NCBI GenBank assembly: GCA_002729295.1
Contig: PBTU01000037.1
Coordinates: forward strand, 1-15,826
DNA length: 15,826 nt
DNA from: Verrucomicrobiales bacterium
Lineage (GTDB): Bacteria; Verrucomicrobiota; Verrucomicrobiia; Verrucomicrobiales; Akkermansiaceae
Direction of reading: 5' to 3'
A model generated the notes under the pieces. That model was not told where the DNA came from. It did not search any database and saw only the letters and a list, made by a program, of their open reading frames with translations. Shown one piece after another: positions 7,465 through 14,817 of the stretch. Positions within the stretch are counted from its first letter, which is position 1; the number at the start of each line of letters is the position of its first letter. The translations under genes and the position numbers were made by a program.

Positions 7465-8739
7465 CTAAGACTTCTTCCCCGGAACAATCGCGCCATGCTC
7501 TTTCAACAAGGCATGGATCTCAGCGAGCGGCACTTTCAACGGAGTAGTCTGTTTCTTCGCAGCCAAACTGGCCGCGGCTCCAGCCGCCTGCCCCATTCCC
7601 ATGCACGATGCCTGCACGCGTAAGCCCGAATTCGCCAGACGGTCACTGCTGACACATCGGCCCGCCACAATGACGTTCTCACTTCCCTTCGGAACCAGAG
7701 CCCGCAAGGGGATCGTGGGCACCTTGCCTCGCTTAAGCGGCTTCGGCTTCACCCCGTTTTTGGTGTGTAGATCGACCGGATAAAACGCATTGGAGACAGC
7801 ATCCTCAAAAACCCGTCCCGAGGTGTAATCATTCACCGTAATGATGGTCTCGCCTTCGATACGATAGCTCTCGCGAAAGCCCGCCTCGGGCTGTAAATGC
7901 ATGAGCCGCTTTTTCTCCTTGCGCAGCTTCGTAAGCACCGACTTACGTCCCGTCATATTCGCCTTCGTTACGGTGCGGGAGTTGCTCGAATCCGCCCCAT
8001 GCACGTAGAGTCGATGCAGTTGACGACGCCCGGGATTATTGGCCTCGCCCAACTGAAATAACATCGACCCCGGCTGGGTCTCTTCTTCGCGAAGGCGGGA
8101 AAACCCCATCATCCCCACCACCTCGGCCCCACCGGTACAATCGATGATCTGTTTGCAAATCACCCGACGGCGGGTCCCGAATCCCACGCAATCGACCTGC
8201 CAACCGCCCGTTGTTTTTTCGACCGAGGCCGGAAATTCGTGGTATGCAATCGCTACTCCGGCCTGCTCGCATTTCTCCTCTGCAAGGATCGCGTAAAGGA
8301 ATTGATTCACATAAACCTGATTCATCCAATGTCGCTGCGGAACCTTCGCAAAGTTCGGGAACTTCCCTCCATCCAACTCCACCGCTTCTTTCACCAACTC
8401 CCAACCGATCCCTGCGATGACCTGCTTGCCCCAGGCATCAAACAGACCGGGAAAAGAAACCCCTCCGGTCGTGGTCATTCCGCCAAGTTGCGCCCCGCGT
8501 TCCACGAGCAAAGTTTTCGCACCAGCTCGGCCCGCCTGGATCGCCGCGACATGTCCAGCCGTTCCTCCACCGACCACCAGCACATCCACCTCATCTCGAA
8601 TCTCACCCTCCGCCGCCTGTGAAACCGTCTCCGCCGTCACCGATCCTGTTGAGGTAATCGACGCGCCAATCCCCGTCAGCCCTGTGGTTCCCAGCAGTGA
8701 TTTCTGGAGAAAATTTCTACGGTCCGTTTGTTCATTCAT
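7465..8739 (-). CDS. Tat-exported FAD-dependent oxidoreductase (FAD_oxidored family)
   Basis: 424 residues, ATG at 8739. The N-terminus carries a twin-arginine signal, DRRNFLQKS (6-14), then a weakly hydrophobic stretch, so a folded, cofactor-loaded enzyme is probably exported. The dinucleotide-binding motif VVGGGTAGHVAA spans 55-66 with the strand-ending acid E80, followed by GGMTTTGGVSFPGLFD, typical of the PF12831 group. The C-terminal flavin-closing motif is also clear: ALVPKGSENVIVAGRC, then GLRVQASCMGMGQAAGAAA. Members of this group are common next to sulfatases and glycan genes in Planctomycetota and Verrucomicrobiota and are thought to oxidise sugars or related alcohols; the substrate here is unknown. 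The stop directly abuts sulfatase A, so the two are translationally linked. A decayed copy of part of this gene lies just upstream. Confidence 0.88.
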   Translation of the reverse strand: MNEQTDRRNFLQKSLLGTTGLTGIGASITSTGSVTAETVSQAAEGEIRDEVDVLVVGGGTAGHVAAIQAGRAGAKTLLVERGAQLGGMTTTGGVSFPGLFDAWGKQVIAGIGWELVKEAVELDGGKFPNFAKVPQRHWMNQVYVNQFLYAILAEEKCEQAGVAIAYHEFPASVEKTTGGWQVDCVGFGTRRRVICKQIIDCTGGAEVVGMMGFSRLREEETQPGSMLFQLGEANNPGRRQLHRLYVHGADSSNSRTVTKANMTGRKSVLTKLRKEKKRLMHLQPEAGFRESYRIEGETIITVNDYTSGRVFEDAVSNAFYPVDLHTKNGVKPKPLKRGKVPTIPLRALVPKGSENVIVAGRCVSSDRLANSGLRVQASCMGMGQAAGAAASLAAKKQTTPLKVPLAEIHALLKEHGAIVPGKKS

Positions 8740-8810
8740 AATATCGGTGCGCTGCAGGACGATACCAAGCTCGCCGAAAAGGTCACAACATTTGATCGCA
8801 TAAAATTCTC

Positions 8811-8920
8811 CCCAGCAATCCCCGCGATGACCTCCTTTCCCCTGGCATCAAACAGACCCAAAAAAAACGCCACCCAGTCGAGTCAATCGCCATCCCCAAT
8901 CCCCTTGCTCCCGGGAGAGA
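8811..8920 (-). pseudogene. Decayed fragment of a second FAD oxidoreductase gene
   Basis: Bases 8811-8860 match 8401-8450 inside the intact FAD gene at a constant offset of 410 bp, with 41 of 50 identical by eye. Translated on the minus strand the fragment reads GLFDARGKEVIAGI, against GLFDAWGKQVIAGI (residues 98-111) in the intact enzyme. Weaker similarity with small gaps continues to about 8920, toward the region encoding the GAQLGGMTTTGG segment, interrupted by a TGA in frame. Downstream the frame stays open until a TGA that overlaps the ATG of the intact gene, but the sequence there no longer clearly resembles the family. It reads as the remains of a tandem paralogue between sulfatase B and the surviving copy. 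The rest of the 225-bp gap shows no other gene. Confidence 0.65.
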
Positions 8921-8964
8921 ATCCCAAAGGAAGTCCCAACGGTCCGATTTTTTAGGAATAGCAG

Positions 8965-11136
8965 CTACTTTTTCTTGGCGGTAAGAGTCACGGAAGTCCC
9001 AGTGTAGCCGACGATCATTTCAAAATTATTTTTGCCTGGAATTTCGAGCTCTGTGTTTTCGAAACTACCCTTGATCGATTTAGCTTTTAGAATCGTCATA
9101 GGCTTCCCGGGTTTGGTTTCGTCCAGCTTCGTCTTCATCGAAAGCGTCCCACCCAAGGTGACCTCCCCATCAATCTCCAACCCCTTGCCTTCGATTGAAA
9201 TGGTTCCCTTATTGTTGACATCTCCCACGATCTGCCCGTGCCCGCCCAGCGTGGCACCCTCGGCAATATCGATCCAGCGCAGAGTGGAAACCGTTCCACC
9301 GTTCAACTTCAGTTGCCCACCTTGGGAAAGACGGATCTCATTACGTCCGATCAAATTGATATTTGATCCAAGCTTCAAAACCTGTTCGGCACCGGAAGAA
9401 CTTCCGACAATCTCGAGCCCGAGGAATTCAAGATTGGCCTCAGCCTTTGCGACCGCCTTGGACTCTCCCTTATTCTCAATCTTGGCAACCCATGACAGTT
9501 GCGGAGCTCCGTCATCAGTGGTGTAAGTCACACCGGCATTGGCGTACTGGTAGTCAGACCAATTATTGGCATCGGAAGTGAGTGCGCCACCTTCCCCCGA
9601 CCAAGTGTGGTAAGTATTGGCAAATCCATGTCGCTCATCGACCCGCTCACCGAGAAGCAACGCTTTGAGTTCCGTGACGAGGTTTGGATTGGCCCCGGCA
9701 AGGTCTGTCTTCTCGCCATGATCGGCTTTGAGATCATAGAGCGCAAATTTTACCGGACCGGCTTTCTTTTTCCTGCCCCTCGCACTGCGAACGAGCTTGT
9801 CTTTACCGCGAATAATCGACTGCCCGTTGCCAGCTTCGTGGATAATGAACTCCCGCTGACGTTGAATCCCCTCGCCCGTTAAGGTCGGGGCGATGGACAC
9901 CCCATCAATTCCAAGCGGCACTTCGGCTCCTGAAAGCTCACAGAAAGTCGGCAGCAAATCAGTCACATCGACGACCTGATCCGAACTGCTCCCTGCTTTG
10001 ATTTTTTTAGGCCAGCGCATGATGAGCGGAACACGAATGCCCCCTTCATGAATGCTGCCTTTATTCCCAAGCAGTCCGCCATTGGCATCGTAGACCGTAT
10101 TATTCGCTCCGCCTGGGCCTCCGTTGTCGGACTGAAAAATGACAAGCGTATTGTCGGCGACGGAATCGGACTTGTCGCCATCGCCATTTGGATCTTCGAG
10201 CGCAGCTAGGATGTTTCCAAAGTGCGCATCGATCCGCGTCACCATGGCCGCCCACTGCTGGGCTTGCTTCGGGAGATCAGAGAAACCCTCATCGCCCTTG
10301 TAGGCCTCATTCCACTTGGGAAGCTTGCTGACTTCGGCGAAGGGAGCGTGCGGGATCTGCGCGGCAAAGAGCCCGAAAAAAGGCTTTCCGTTTTTGCGAT
10401 AAGCCTTCGCATTGGCCCGCACAAAATCGAGAGCAGCAAAAGCGTAAGCATCGTCGCAGTATCCCGTCTTGGGATAATCCGGATGGCTTTGGTAGGACGG
10501 AGACTCGGGATAGTCTTCCCTCCTCGCATACTTCGCCATCGAGTTTGGAATCAACTCCAACCCTCCTACTGCTCCCTTCTGCGCCGGAGCACTCCAAAGC
10601 GTGGGTTGGAAGAAAGTGTGCGCACGCACGTGGTGAAGCTCGGTCAAGGCGAACTGATAACCATGTGAAGTCGGCAGGGTCTGGATATTCTCAATCTTCG
10701 GATCGACCATATCCTTGGAACCTCCATAGCCCCACTTGCCCCAGTAACCGGTGGTGTAGCCTGCGGCAAACAAAGCGTCGCCCATGAGAATATCGTCGGA
10801 ACGCATCGCCTTCTTGGCATTGTTCGGATCATTGCGGTCCGCAAAGGTATGACCTTGATGAAATCCCGACTGCTGGGATGACCGCGCCGGAGAACAAACA
10901 TGACAACCGTAGCCTCTCCGAAAATTCACACCCTTCGCGGCGAGCCGATTGAGATTGGGCGTGCGCACATAGGGCAGGCCTTTCGCCTTGCGCTCCGCCT
11001 GTCCGTTGGGCCCGATCGACCCCCAGCCCATGTCATCAACGTAAAAGTAGAGGATGTTCGGTCGCGGGGCGAGGTCTGCGGAATAGAGCGAAGAAACCCC
11101 GGCAATGCCGAGAATGAGGGTGAGGAGGAATTTCAT
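8965..11136 (-). CDS. Sulfatase B with C-terminal β-helix-like surface module (CSPAR)
   Basis: 723 residues, ATG at 11136, signal peptide MKFLLTLILGIAGVSSLYSA. S1 sulfatase domain at about 24-495: metal ligands D34-D35 (FYVDDMGWGS), formylglycine Cys C81 in CSPAR, K133 in GKWGYGG, H262 in IPHAPF, D336-N337 in QSDNGG and IHEGGIRVPL at 361-370. The usual GKWH reads GKWG here, so the common active-site His is absent at that spot. The C-terminal ~220 residues are not sulfatase: TWSGEGGALTSDANNW (510-525) resembles the opening of autotransporter-type modules, and GATLGGHGQIVGDVNNKG (626-643) matches the 'LGG.G...G.V.N.G' passenger repeat (PATR). This predicts a β-helical tail that holds the enzyme at the cell surface or on its substrate. 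Starts 18 bp after the stop of sulfatase C. Confidence 0.88.
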   Translation of the reverse strand: MKFLLTLILGIAGVSSLYSADLAPRPNILYFYVDDMGWGSIGPNGQAERKAKGLPYVRTPNLNRLAAKGVNFRRGYGCHVCSPARSSQQSGFHQGHTFADRNDPNNAKKAMRSDDILMGDALFAAGYTTGYWGKWGYGGSKDMVDPKIENIQTLPTSHGYQFALTELHHVRAHTFFQPTLWSAPAQKGAVGGLELIPNSMAKYARREDYPESPSYQSHPDYPKTGYCDDAYAFAALDFVRANAKAYRKNGKPFFGLFAAQIPHAPFAEVSKLPKWNEAYKGDEGFSDLPKQAQQWAAMVTRIDAHFGNILAALEDPNGDGDKSDSVADNTLVIFQSDNGGPGGANNTVYDANGGLLGNKGSIHEGGIRVPLIMRWPKKIKAGSSSDQVVDVTDLLPTFCELSGAEVPLGIDGVSIAPTLTGEGIQRQREFIIHEAGNGQSIIRGKDKLVRSARGRKKKAGPVKFALYDLKADHGEKTDLAGANPNLVTELKALLLGERVDERHGFANTYHTWSGEGGALTSDANNWSDYQYANAGVTYTTDDGAPQLSWVAKIENKGESKAVAKAEANLEFLGLEIVGSSSGAEQVLKLGSNINLIGRNEIRLSQGGQLKLNGGTVSTLRWIDIAEGATLGGHGQIVGDVNNKGTISIEGKGLEIDGEVTLGGTLSMKTKLDETKPGKPMTILKAKSIKGSFENTELEIPGKNNFEMIVGYTGTSVTLTAKKK

Positions 11137-11154
11137 CGAAGTGTTGGTCTTGGC

Positions 11155-12576
11155 TTATTTCTTTTTTGAAGAACCAAAGTCAGGATTCGCTTCCGCTGGA
11201 ATCGCCGCTTTTGTTTTTACCTGCCAGATTTTCAATTTCGCCAGCAAAGCATTGGCCTTTTCAGGATTGGACTTCGCAAGATCGCTCTTCTCACCAAGAT
11301 CACTCTCGAGATTGAAGAGCTGCACCGAGTCGCTTTCGAAAAACTGAATAAGCTTCCAATCACCCTCCCGAATGACGCTACACGGCGTCGCCCGCCAATA
11401 GTTGTTCTTGGTGCCATGCACCGGAACGACCTGGTTGTATCCCGCGCCCTGCAAGTAGAGCGGGTAGTGCCAGAAGATCGCCCGATCGGCCAATCCATCG
11501 TCATTGCCCGAAAGCAAGGGCACCCACGACTTCCCATCGACAGGCTGTTTCTTCGGCAGATCTGCTCCCGCTAATTCCGCAAAAGTTGGCATGATATCGA
11601 CGCCGGTAATCGACACATTACATTCACTTCCCCCCTTCACCACTTTGGGCCAACTCACGCAGGCCGGCACGCGAATCCCGCCTTCGTAAAAAGCGCCCTT
11701 CGCGCCCTTCAGCGGATCACACCAAGTCACCCCTGAATGCCCGCCGTTGTCGGAAATGAACATGACAAGGGTATTCTCGGTGAGTCCGTTTTTTTCGAGC
11801 GCCTCACGCACCCGCCCAACGCTATTGTCCACCGCTTCGATCATGGCCGCGTAGGTGGGATTCCATTTCCGGCCCCACTTCCCACCCTCGAGCTTCTTCT
11901 CGTATTTCGCCACCACGTCCTTGCGGGCACGAATCGGCGTGTGCACATCCCAATGGCACAGGTAGATGAAGAAGGGATCCTCTTTATTGTCTTTAATAAA
12001 CTGACAGGCCGCAGTCGTGAGATTCTCCGCGACGTCGATGTTCCCATAAAACTTCTTATCGAGCCCGGCACCCAGTCCGTTGGTATTATTGATATCGAAT
12101 CCCTGCCCGTCTGGGCCAAGGTGCCATTTGCCAAAGTGAGCTGTCTTGTAACCCACTTTTTTGACAACTTCGGCAACCGAAACCACCGATGGATCGAGCG
12201 CACCTTTCGATGGAAATTCACGATCGCCTTTCTTGTCCCCACGACGCGGCACGAGCAACTTCATCTTGGCGCGATCGCCCTTGGCCTTGCCCCCCGGAGT
12301 CCACATGGATGTCCGCGGCGTATACATGCCGGTCATGATGCACGCCCGCGAGGGCATGCAGTTCGAAGCACCCGGGTAGGCGGAGTTGAACTGCAGCCCC
12401 GAAGCGCAGAGCTCATCGATATTGGGCGTCTCATAAAACTTCGCCCCGTTATACCCAACGTCCGCCCAGCCAAGGTCGTCGGCCATGATGTAAACGATAT
12501 TTGGACGCGAGGGCTTTTCCGCGAGGAGCGAAGTAGCCGCAGCGATGCTGAGGATGAGTATGGGAAGGAATTTCAT
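11155..12576 (-). CDS. Sulfatase C, arylsulfatase-type (CMPSR)
   Basis: 473 residues, ATG at 12576, signal peptide MKFLPILILSIAAATSLLA. It contains a full set of S1 sulfatase motifs: D33-D34 in YIMADDLGWADVGYNG, formylglycine Cys C73 in CMPSR, K150 and H152 in GKWHLG, HWDVHTPI at 208-215, D276-N277 in ISDNGGHSG and EGGIRVPACVSWP. It is the most canonical of the four enzymes here and resembles the large group of exo-acting sugar sulfatases; the sulfated position and sugar cannot be read from sequence alone. The end (DFGSSKKK) lacks any extra module, unlike B and D. The first 10 residues are nearly the same as those of sulfatase B (MKFLLTLILG against MKFLPILILS), which may be convergence or shared ancestry. 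It begins 2 bp after the stop of the 79-residue ORF. Confidence 0.9.
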   Translation of the reverse strand: MKFLPILILSIAAATSLLAEKPSRPNIVYIMADDLGWADVGYNGAKFYETPNIDELCASGLQFNSAYPGASNCMPSRACIMTGMYTPRTSMWTPGGKAKGDRAKMKLLVPRRGDKKGDREFPSKGALDPSVVSVAEVVKKVGYKTAHFGKWHLGPDGQGFDINNTNGLGAGLDKKFYGNIDVAENLTTAACQFIKDNKEDPFFIYLCHWDVHTPIRARKDVVAKYEKKLEGGKWGRKWNPTYAAMIEAVDNSVGRVREALEKNGLTENTLVMFISDNGGHSGVTWCDPLKGAKGAFYEGGIRVPACVSWPKVVKGGSECNVSITGVDIMPTFAELAGADLPKKQPVDGKSWVPLLSGNDDGLADRAIFWHYPLYLQGAGYNQVVPVHGTKNNYWRATPCSVIREGDWKLIQFFESDSVQLFNLESDLGEKSDLAKSNPEKANALLAKLKIWQVKTKAAIPAEANPDFGSSKKK

Positions 12577-12578
12577 GA

Positions 12579-12818
12579 TTAGTTGAATTCAAGGAGTTTG
12601 TTCTCACCGCGATTTTCCGACTGGTGAATGGTCACCGGCCAACCGGGAAATTGATTAGAGGCCTTGGTATCGATTATGACCAACCAAAATCCACTCAGCC
12701 GGTCGAGTTTCGATTCCGATTTCTCCTGAGCGAAGCGACTGCTCCGAGTCAACCCGAAGAGCGATCCGAGAGCGAAAATTTTGAGACTGAGTCGCCTTGA
12801 AAGAGTTTTGATCGTCAC
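12579..12818 (-). CDS. Small protein with twin-arginine-like N-terminus, unknown function
   Basis: 79 residues from GTG at 12818 (no ATG in frame). The start, TIKTLSRRLSLKIFALGSLF, has a twin-Arg followed by a hydrophobic stretch, like a Tat signal (SRR.x.LK). The rest (GFWLVIIDTKASNQFPGWPV, then TIHQSENRG) is not a family I recognise. It fits tightly between two sulfatases: 7 bp after sulfatase D stops and 2 bp before sulfatase C starts, as expected of a translated operon member. It could be a genuine small exported partner, or the spliced ends of a larger lost gene (signal plus short tail). No ribosome binding site is visible, but that is true of the neighbours as well. Confidence 0.45.
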   Translation of the reverse strand: MTIKTLSRRLSLKIFALGSLFGLTRSSRFAQEKSESKLDRLSGFWLVIIDTKASNQFPGWPVTIHQSENRGENKLLEFN

Positions 12819-12825
12819 TGGTTAA

Positions 12826-14670
12826 TTACTGAACACGGATCCAATCGACCTCAATCGTCGAATCTTTTGGCGCCGAGAAGGAAAGCTGCAATGATTTGAT
12901 TATTCCAGTCCACGAGTCGCCGAGGGGAATCTCAATCGTCGTAAATTGATCGCTCTTGGAAAATCCTGCTGAGCCGAGAGCTTCGCCGTTCGCCACAACC
13001 TTCAATTCAGTCGCGCCGCTGCTTCGCAGACGGAGAGCGAATTTGCCTTTGTTCTTTCCAGCATCGATTTTCAATCCATCGCGGGAAATCGAAGCAACTT
13101 CGGTGAGGAGATTAAAATCGAGAAAGCCCTGGCGTCCGGCGATATTGGTGAGGCCTCCATCAGATTCCCACCCCTCGGTCTGCCAGCCACCGCAATCGAA
13201 TTCAAATTGCAGCTTTCCGTCGCCCGGGTCGCGGCCATTGAACTTTTCCCAGCGGTCGGACAGGCCGTCACCATCGGAATCAGTGCGCACTCTTTCATAC
13301 TCGGCGTTCACCCCTTTGAAGCGACCATTGCCATTTTGCTCCAACTCGATCTTCGGCTCCTCGCCAGCCCCGAGGTCACCCTTGGCGACCCAGTCGTTGA
13401 GAATCTTCCGATGCGAAATAAGCGTATCCTGATACTCTGCGGACTTCGCAAGATTGTTCACCTGTGCCGGGTCCTTGACGATGTCGTAAAGCTCTTCGGC
13501 AGGACGTTCACCAAAATAGATCTCGACCAGCTTCGGCGACAGAGTTCCGGCGGCGTAGGCCTCACGCAGGGCATCCAGGAAGTTGCGACCGTCACGGTAC
13601 TGCGGCTGAAGAAAGACCCGGTCGAGTTTGTAATTTTTGGTGTAACGATATCGGTCGGTGCGGATCGTGCGCACGCGGTCGATGGTGTGGTCGCAGCGGT
13701 CGCGGCCGGAACCGACAAACTCACGCGCTTGAAAATCCGGGGCGAACAAATTCTGTCCCTCGATCCACTTCGGATAAGGAATGCCACCCCAACTCAAGGT
13801 AGTCGCAGAGACGTCGAGGATCGAAACCAAATCATTGCGGACTTTCTTGGCGGAAGGCACCCACTTTTCAGGTCCCTTAATGATGAGTGGCACATGAAGC
13901 CCGGCCTCGGTTGGCATCTGCTTGTGACGCACCAGGTTGTTGGCTCCATGATCTGAAAAATAGACCACGATTGTCGAATCCTCCAATCCGCTCTCCTTGA
14001 GAACCGCGAGAATTCCGCCAATTTTGTCATCATCGCTACGAATGGCGTCGCAATGTTGCGCGATAACTTCGCGGTAAAGTTCATTATTGGGGTAGTCAGC
14101 CGGAACCACGGCCGAGGCCCGGTCAGTCATGCGATTCTTCGGCCATTTTTTGGTATTCGTCTTACCGCCCTTTAGCTGGATCTGACCAAAGAAGGGTTTG
14201 TCCTTAGGCAAGGAATGCCACTTCCCTTTGAGCTTGGGATAGAGTGTCGCTTCCGAGGTGAAGTTGTAGTCGGTCTTGCCAATATTAAAGGTGGTGTAAC
14301 CAGCCTCCTGCATCAGCTCCGGCAAGGTCTTCATGCCCTTCGGCAAAGGCACCCCGGCCGGACCTCGCCGCGAACGATGTTCGTGGGCCCCAAAGCGAAA
14401 CTGGTAGGCTCCCACAATGAACGACGAACGACATGCCGAGCAAACCGGAGCAGGGACGTAGGCCCGTTTGAAAAGCGTGCCTTCAGCTGCCAGCTGGTCA
14501 ACCACCGGCGTCTTCCCCTTGTTGGCCTCGTAGCCATAGCACCCAATCCAAGGCGAGGTATCTTCCTGAACAATCCACAGGATGTTCGGCTTGTCTGCAG
14601 CCGAAGAGAAAAGAGAGCTGACGACCAGCGCAATGCCAGACAGGAGAAAAGTGCGTATATTCAGTTTCAT
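12826..14670 (-). CDS. Sulfatase D with TSP3 linker and C-terminal β-domain (CSACR)
   Basis: 614 residues, ATG at 14670, signal peptide to about residue 25 (SSLFSSAA). S1 sulfatase core at about 27-435: metal-site E36-D37 in WIVQEDTSPWIGCYG (Glu for the usual first Asp), formylglycine Cys C77 in CSACR (Ala in the Pro position, an accepted C-x-A-x-R variant), GKTDYNF at 131-137 and D240-H241 in YFSDHGANN. These features resemble the heparan N-sulfatase-like/'EDNSP' branch; activity is not proven. After it come a thrombospondin type-3-like calcium repeat, TDSDGDGLSDRWEKFNGRDP (463-482), and a ~125-residue β-rich domain (GGWQTEGWE ... EVDWIRVQ) that looks like a jelly-roll carbohydrate-binding module. 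It is the first gene of the minus-strand run and so probably nearest to the operon promoter. Confidence 0.88.
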   Translation of the reverse strand: MKLNIRTFLLSGIALVVSSLFSSAADKPNILWIVQEDTSPWIGCYGYEANKGKTPVVDQLAAEGTLFKRAYVPAPVCSACRSSFIVGAYQFRFGAHEHRSRRGPAGVPLPKGMKTLPELMQEAGYTTFNIGKTDYNFTSEATLYPKLKGKWHSLPKDKPFFGQIQLKGGKTNTKKWPKNRMTDRASAVVPADYPNNELYREVIAQHCDAIRSDDDKIGGILAVLKESGLEDSTIVVYFSDHGANNLVRHKQMPTEAGLHVPLIIKGPEKWVPSAKKVRNDLVSILDVSATTLSWGGIPYPKWIEGQNLFAPDFQAREFVGSGRDRCDHTIDRVRTIRTDRYRYTKNYKLDRVFLQPQYRDGRNFLDALREAYAAGTLSPKLVEIYFGERPAEELYDIVKDPAQVNNLAKSAEYQDTLISHRKILNDWVAKGDLGAGEEPKIELEQNGNGRFKGVNAEYERVRTDSDGDGLSDRWEKFNGRDPGDGKLQFEFDCGGWQTEGWESDGGLTNIAGRQGFLDFNLLTEVASISRDGLKIDAGKNKGKFALRLRSSGATELKVVANGEALGSAGFSKSDQFTTIEIPLGDSWTGIIKSLQLSFSAPKDSTIEVDWIRVQ

Positions 14671-14738
14671 GCGAGTAAGACAATAAGGGAGGCTGACCCT
14701 ACGGAACGACGCGAAGGTTTCTTCAAGGATAATTCAGA

Positions 14739-14766
14739 TTCCAACATCCTATGCCCTAAATTGGAA
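14739..14766. promoter_or_regulatory. Inverted repeat TTCCAA-N16-TTGGAA in the divergent intergenic region
   Basis: TTCCAA (14739-14744) and TTGGAA (14761-14766) are exact 6-bp inverted arms 16 bp apart, midway in the 147-bp region between the divergent starts of sulfatase D and the glutaredoxin. Promoters for both must lie in this region, but I see no convincing −35/−10 pair. The repeat could be an operator; 6-bp arms may also occur by chance. Confidence 0.25.
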
Positions 14767-14817
14767 CAACGATCAGTCTGCTGGACAGTTGGGGGAAATT
14801 ACGAAACTCTCAAAGCC

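Noticed and set aside
11105..12576. Sulfatases B and C as a recent tandem duplication because their signal peptides look alike
   Set aside because: Beyond the first ~10 residues the proteins differ in active-site motif, spacing and C-terminal modules, so they are distant family members.
11737..12582. Plus-strand 281-codon frame opposite sulfatase C
   Set aside because: Antisense shadow of the sulfatase; the long open frame follows from the high-GC codon pattern.
14215..14817. Upstream extension of the glutaredoxin frame
   Set aside because: It is antisense to the sulfatase D N-terminal coding region; the glutaredoxin fold starts precisely at MMTVYIKPGC.
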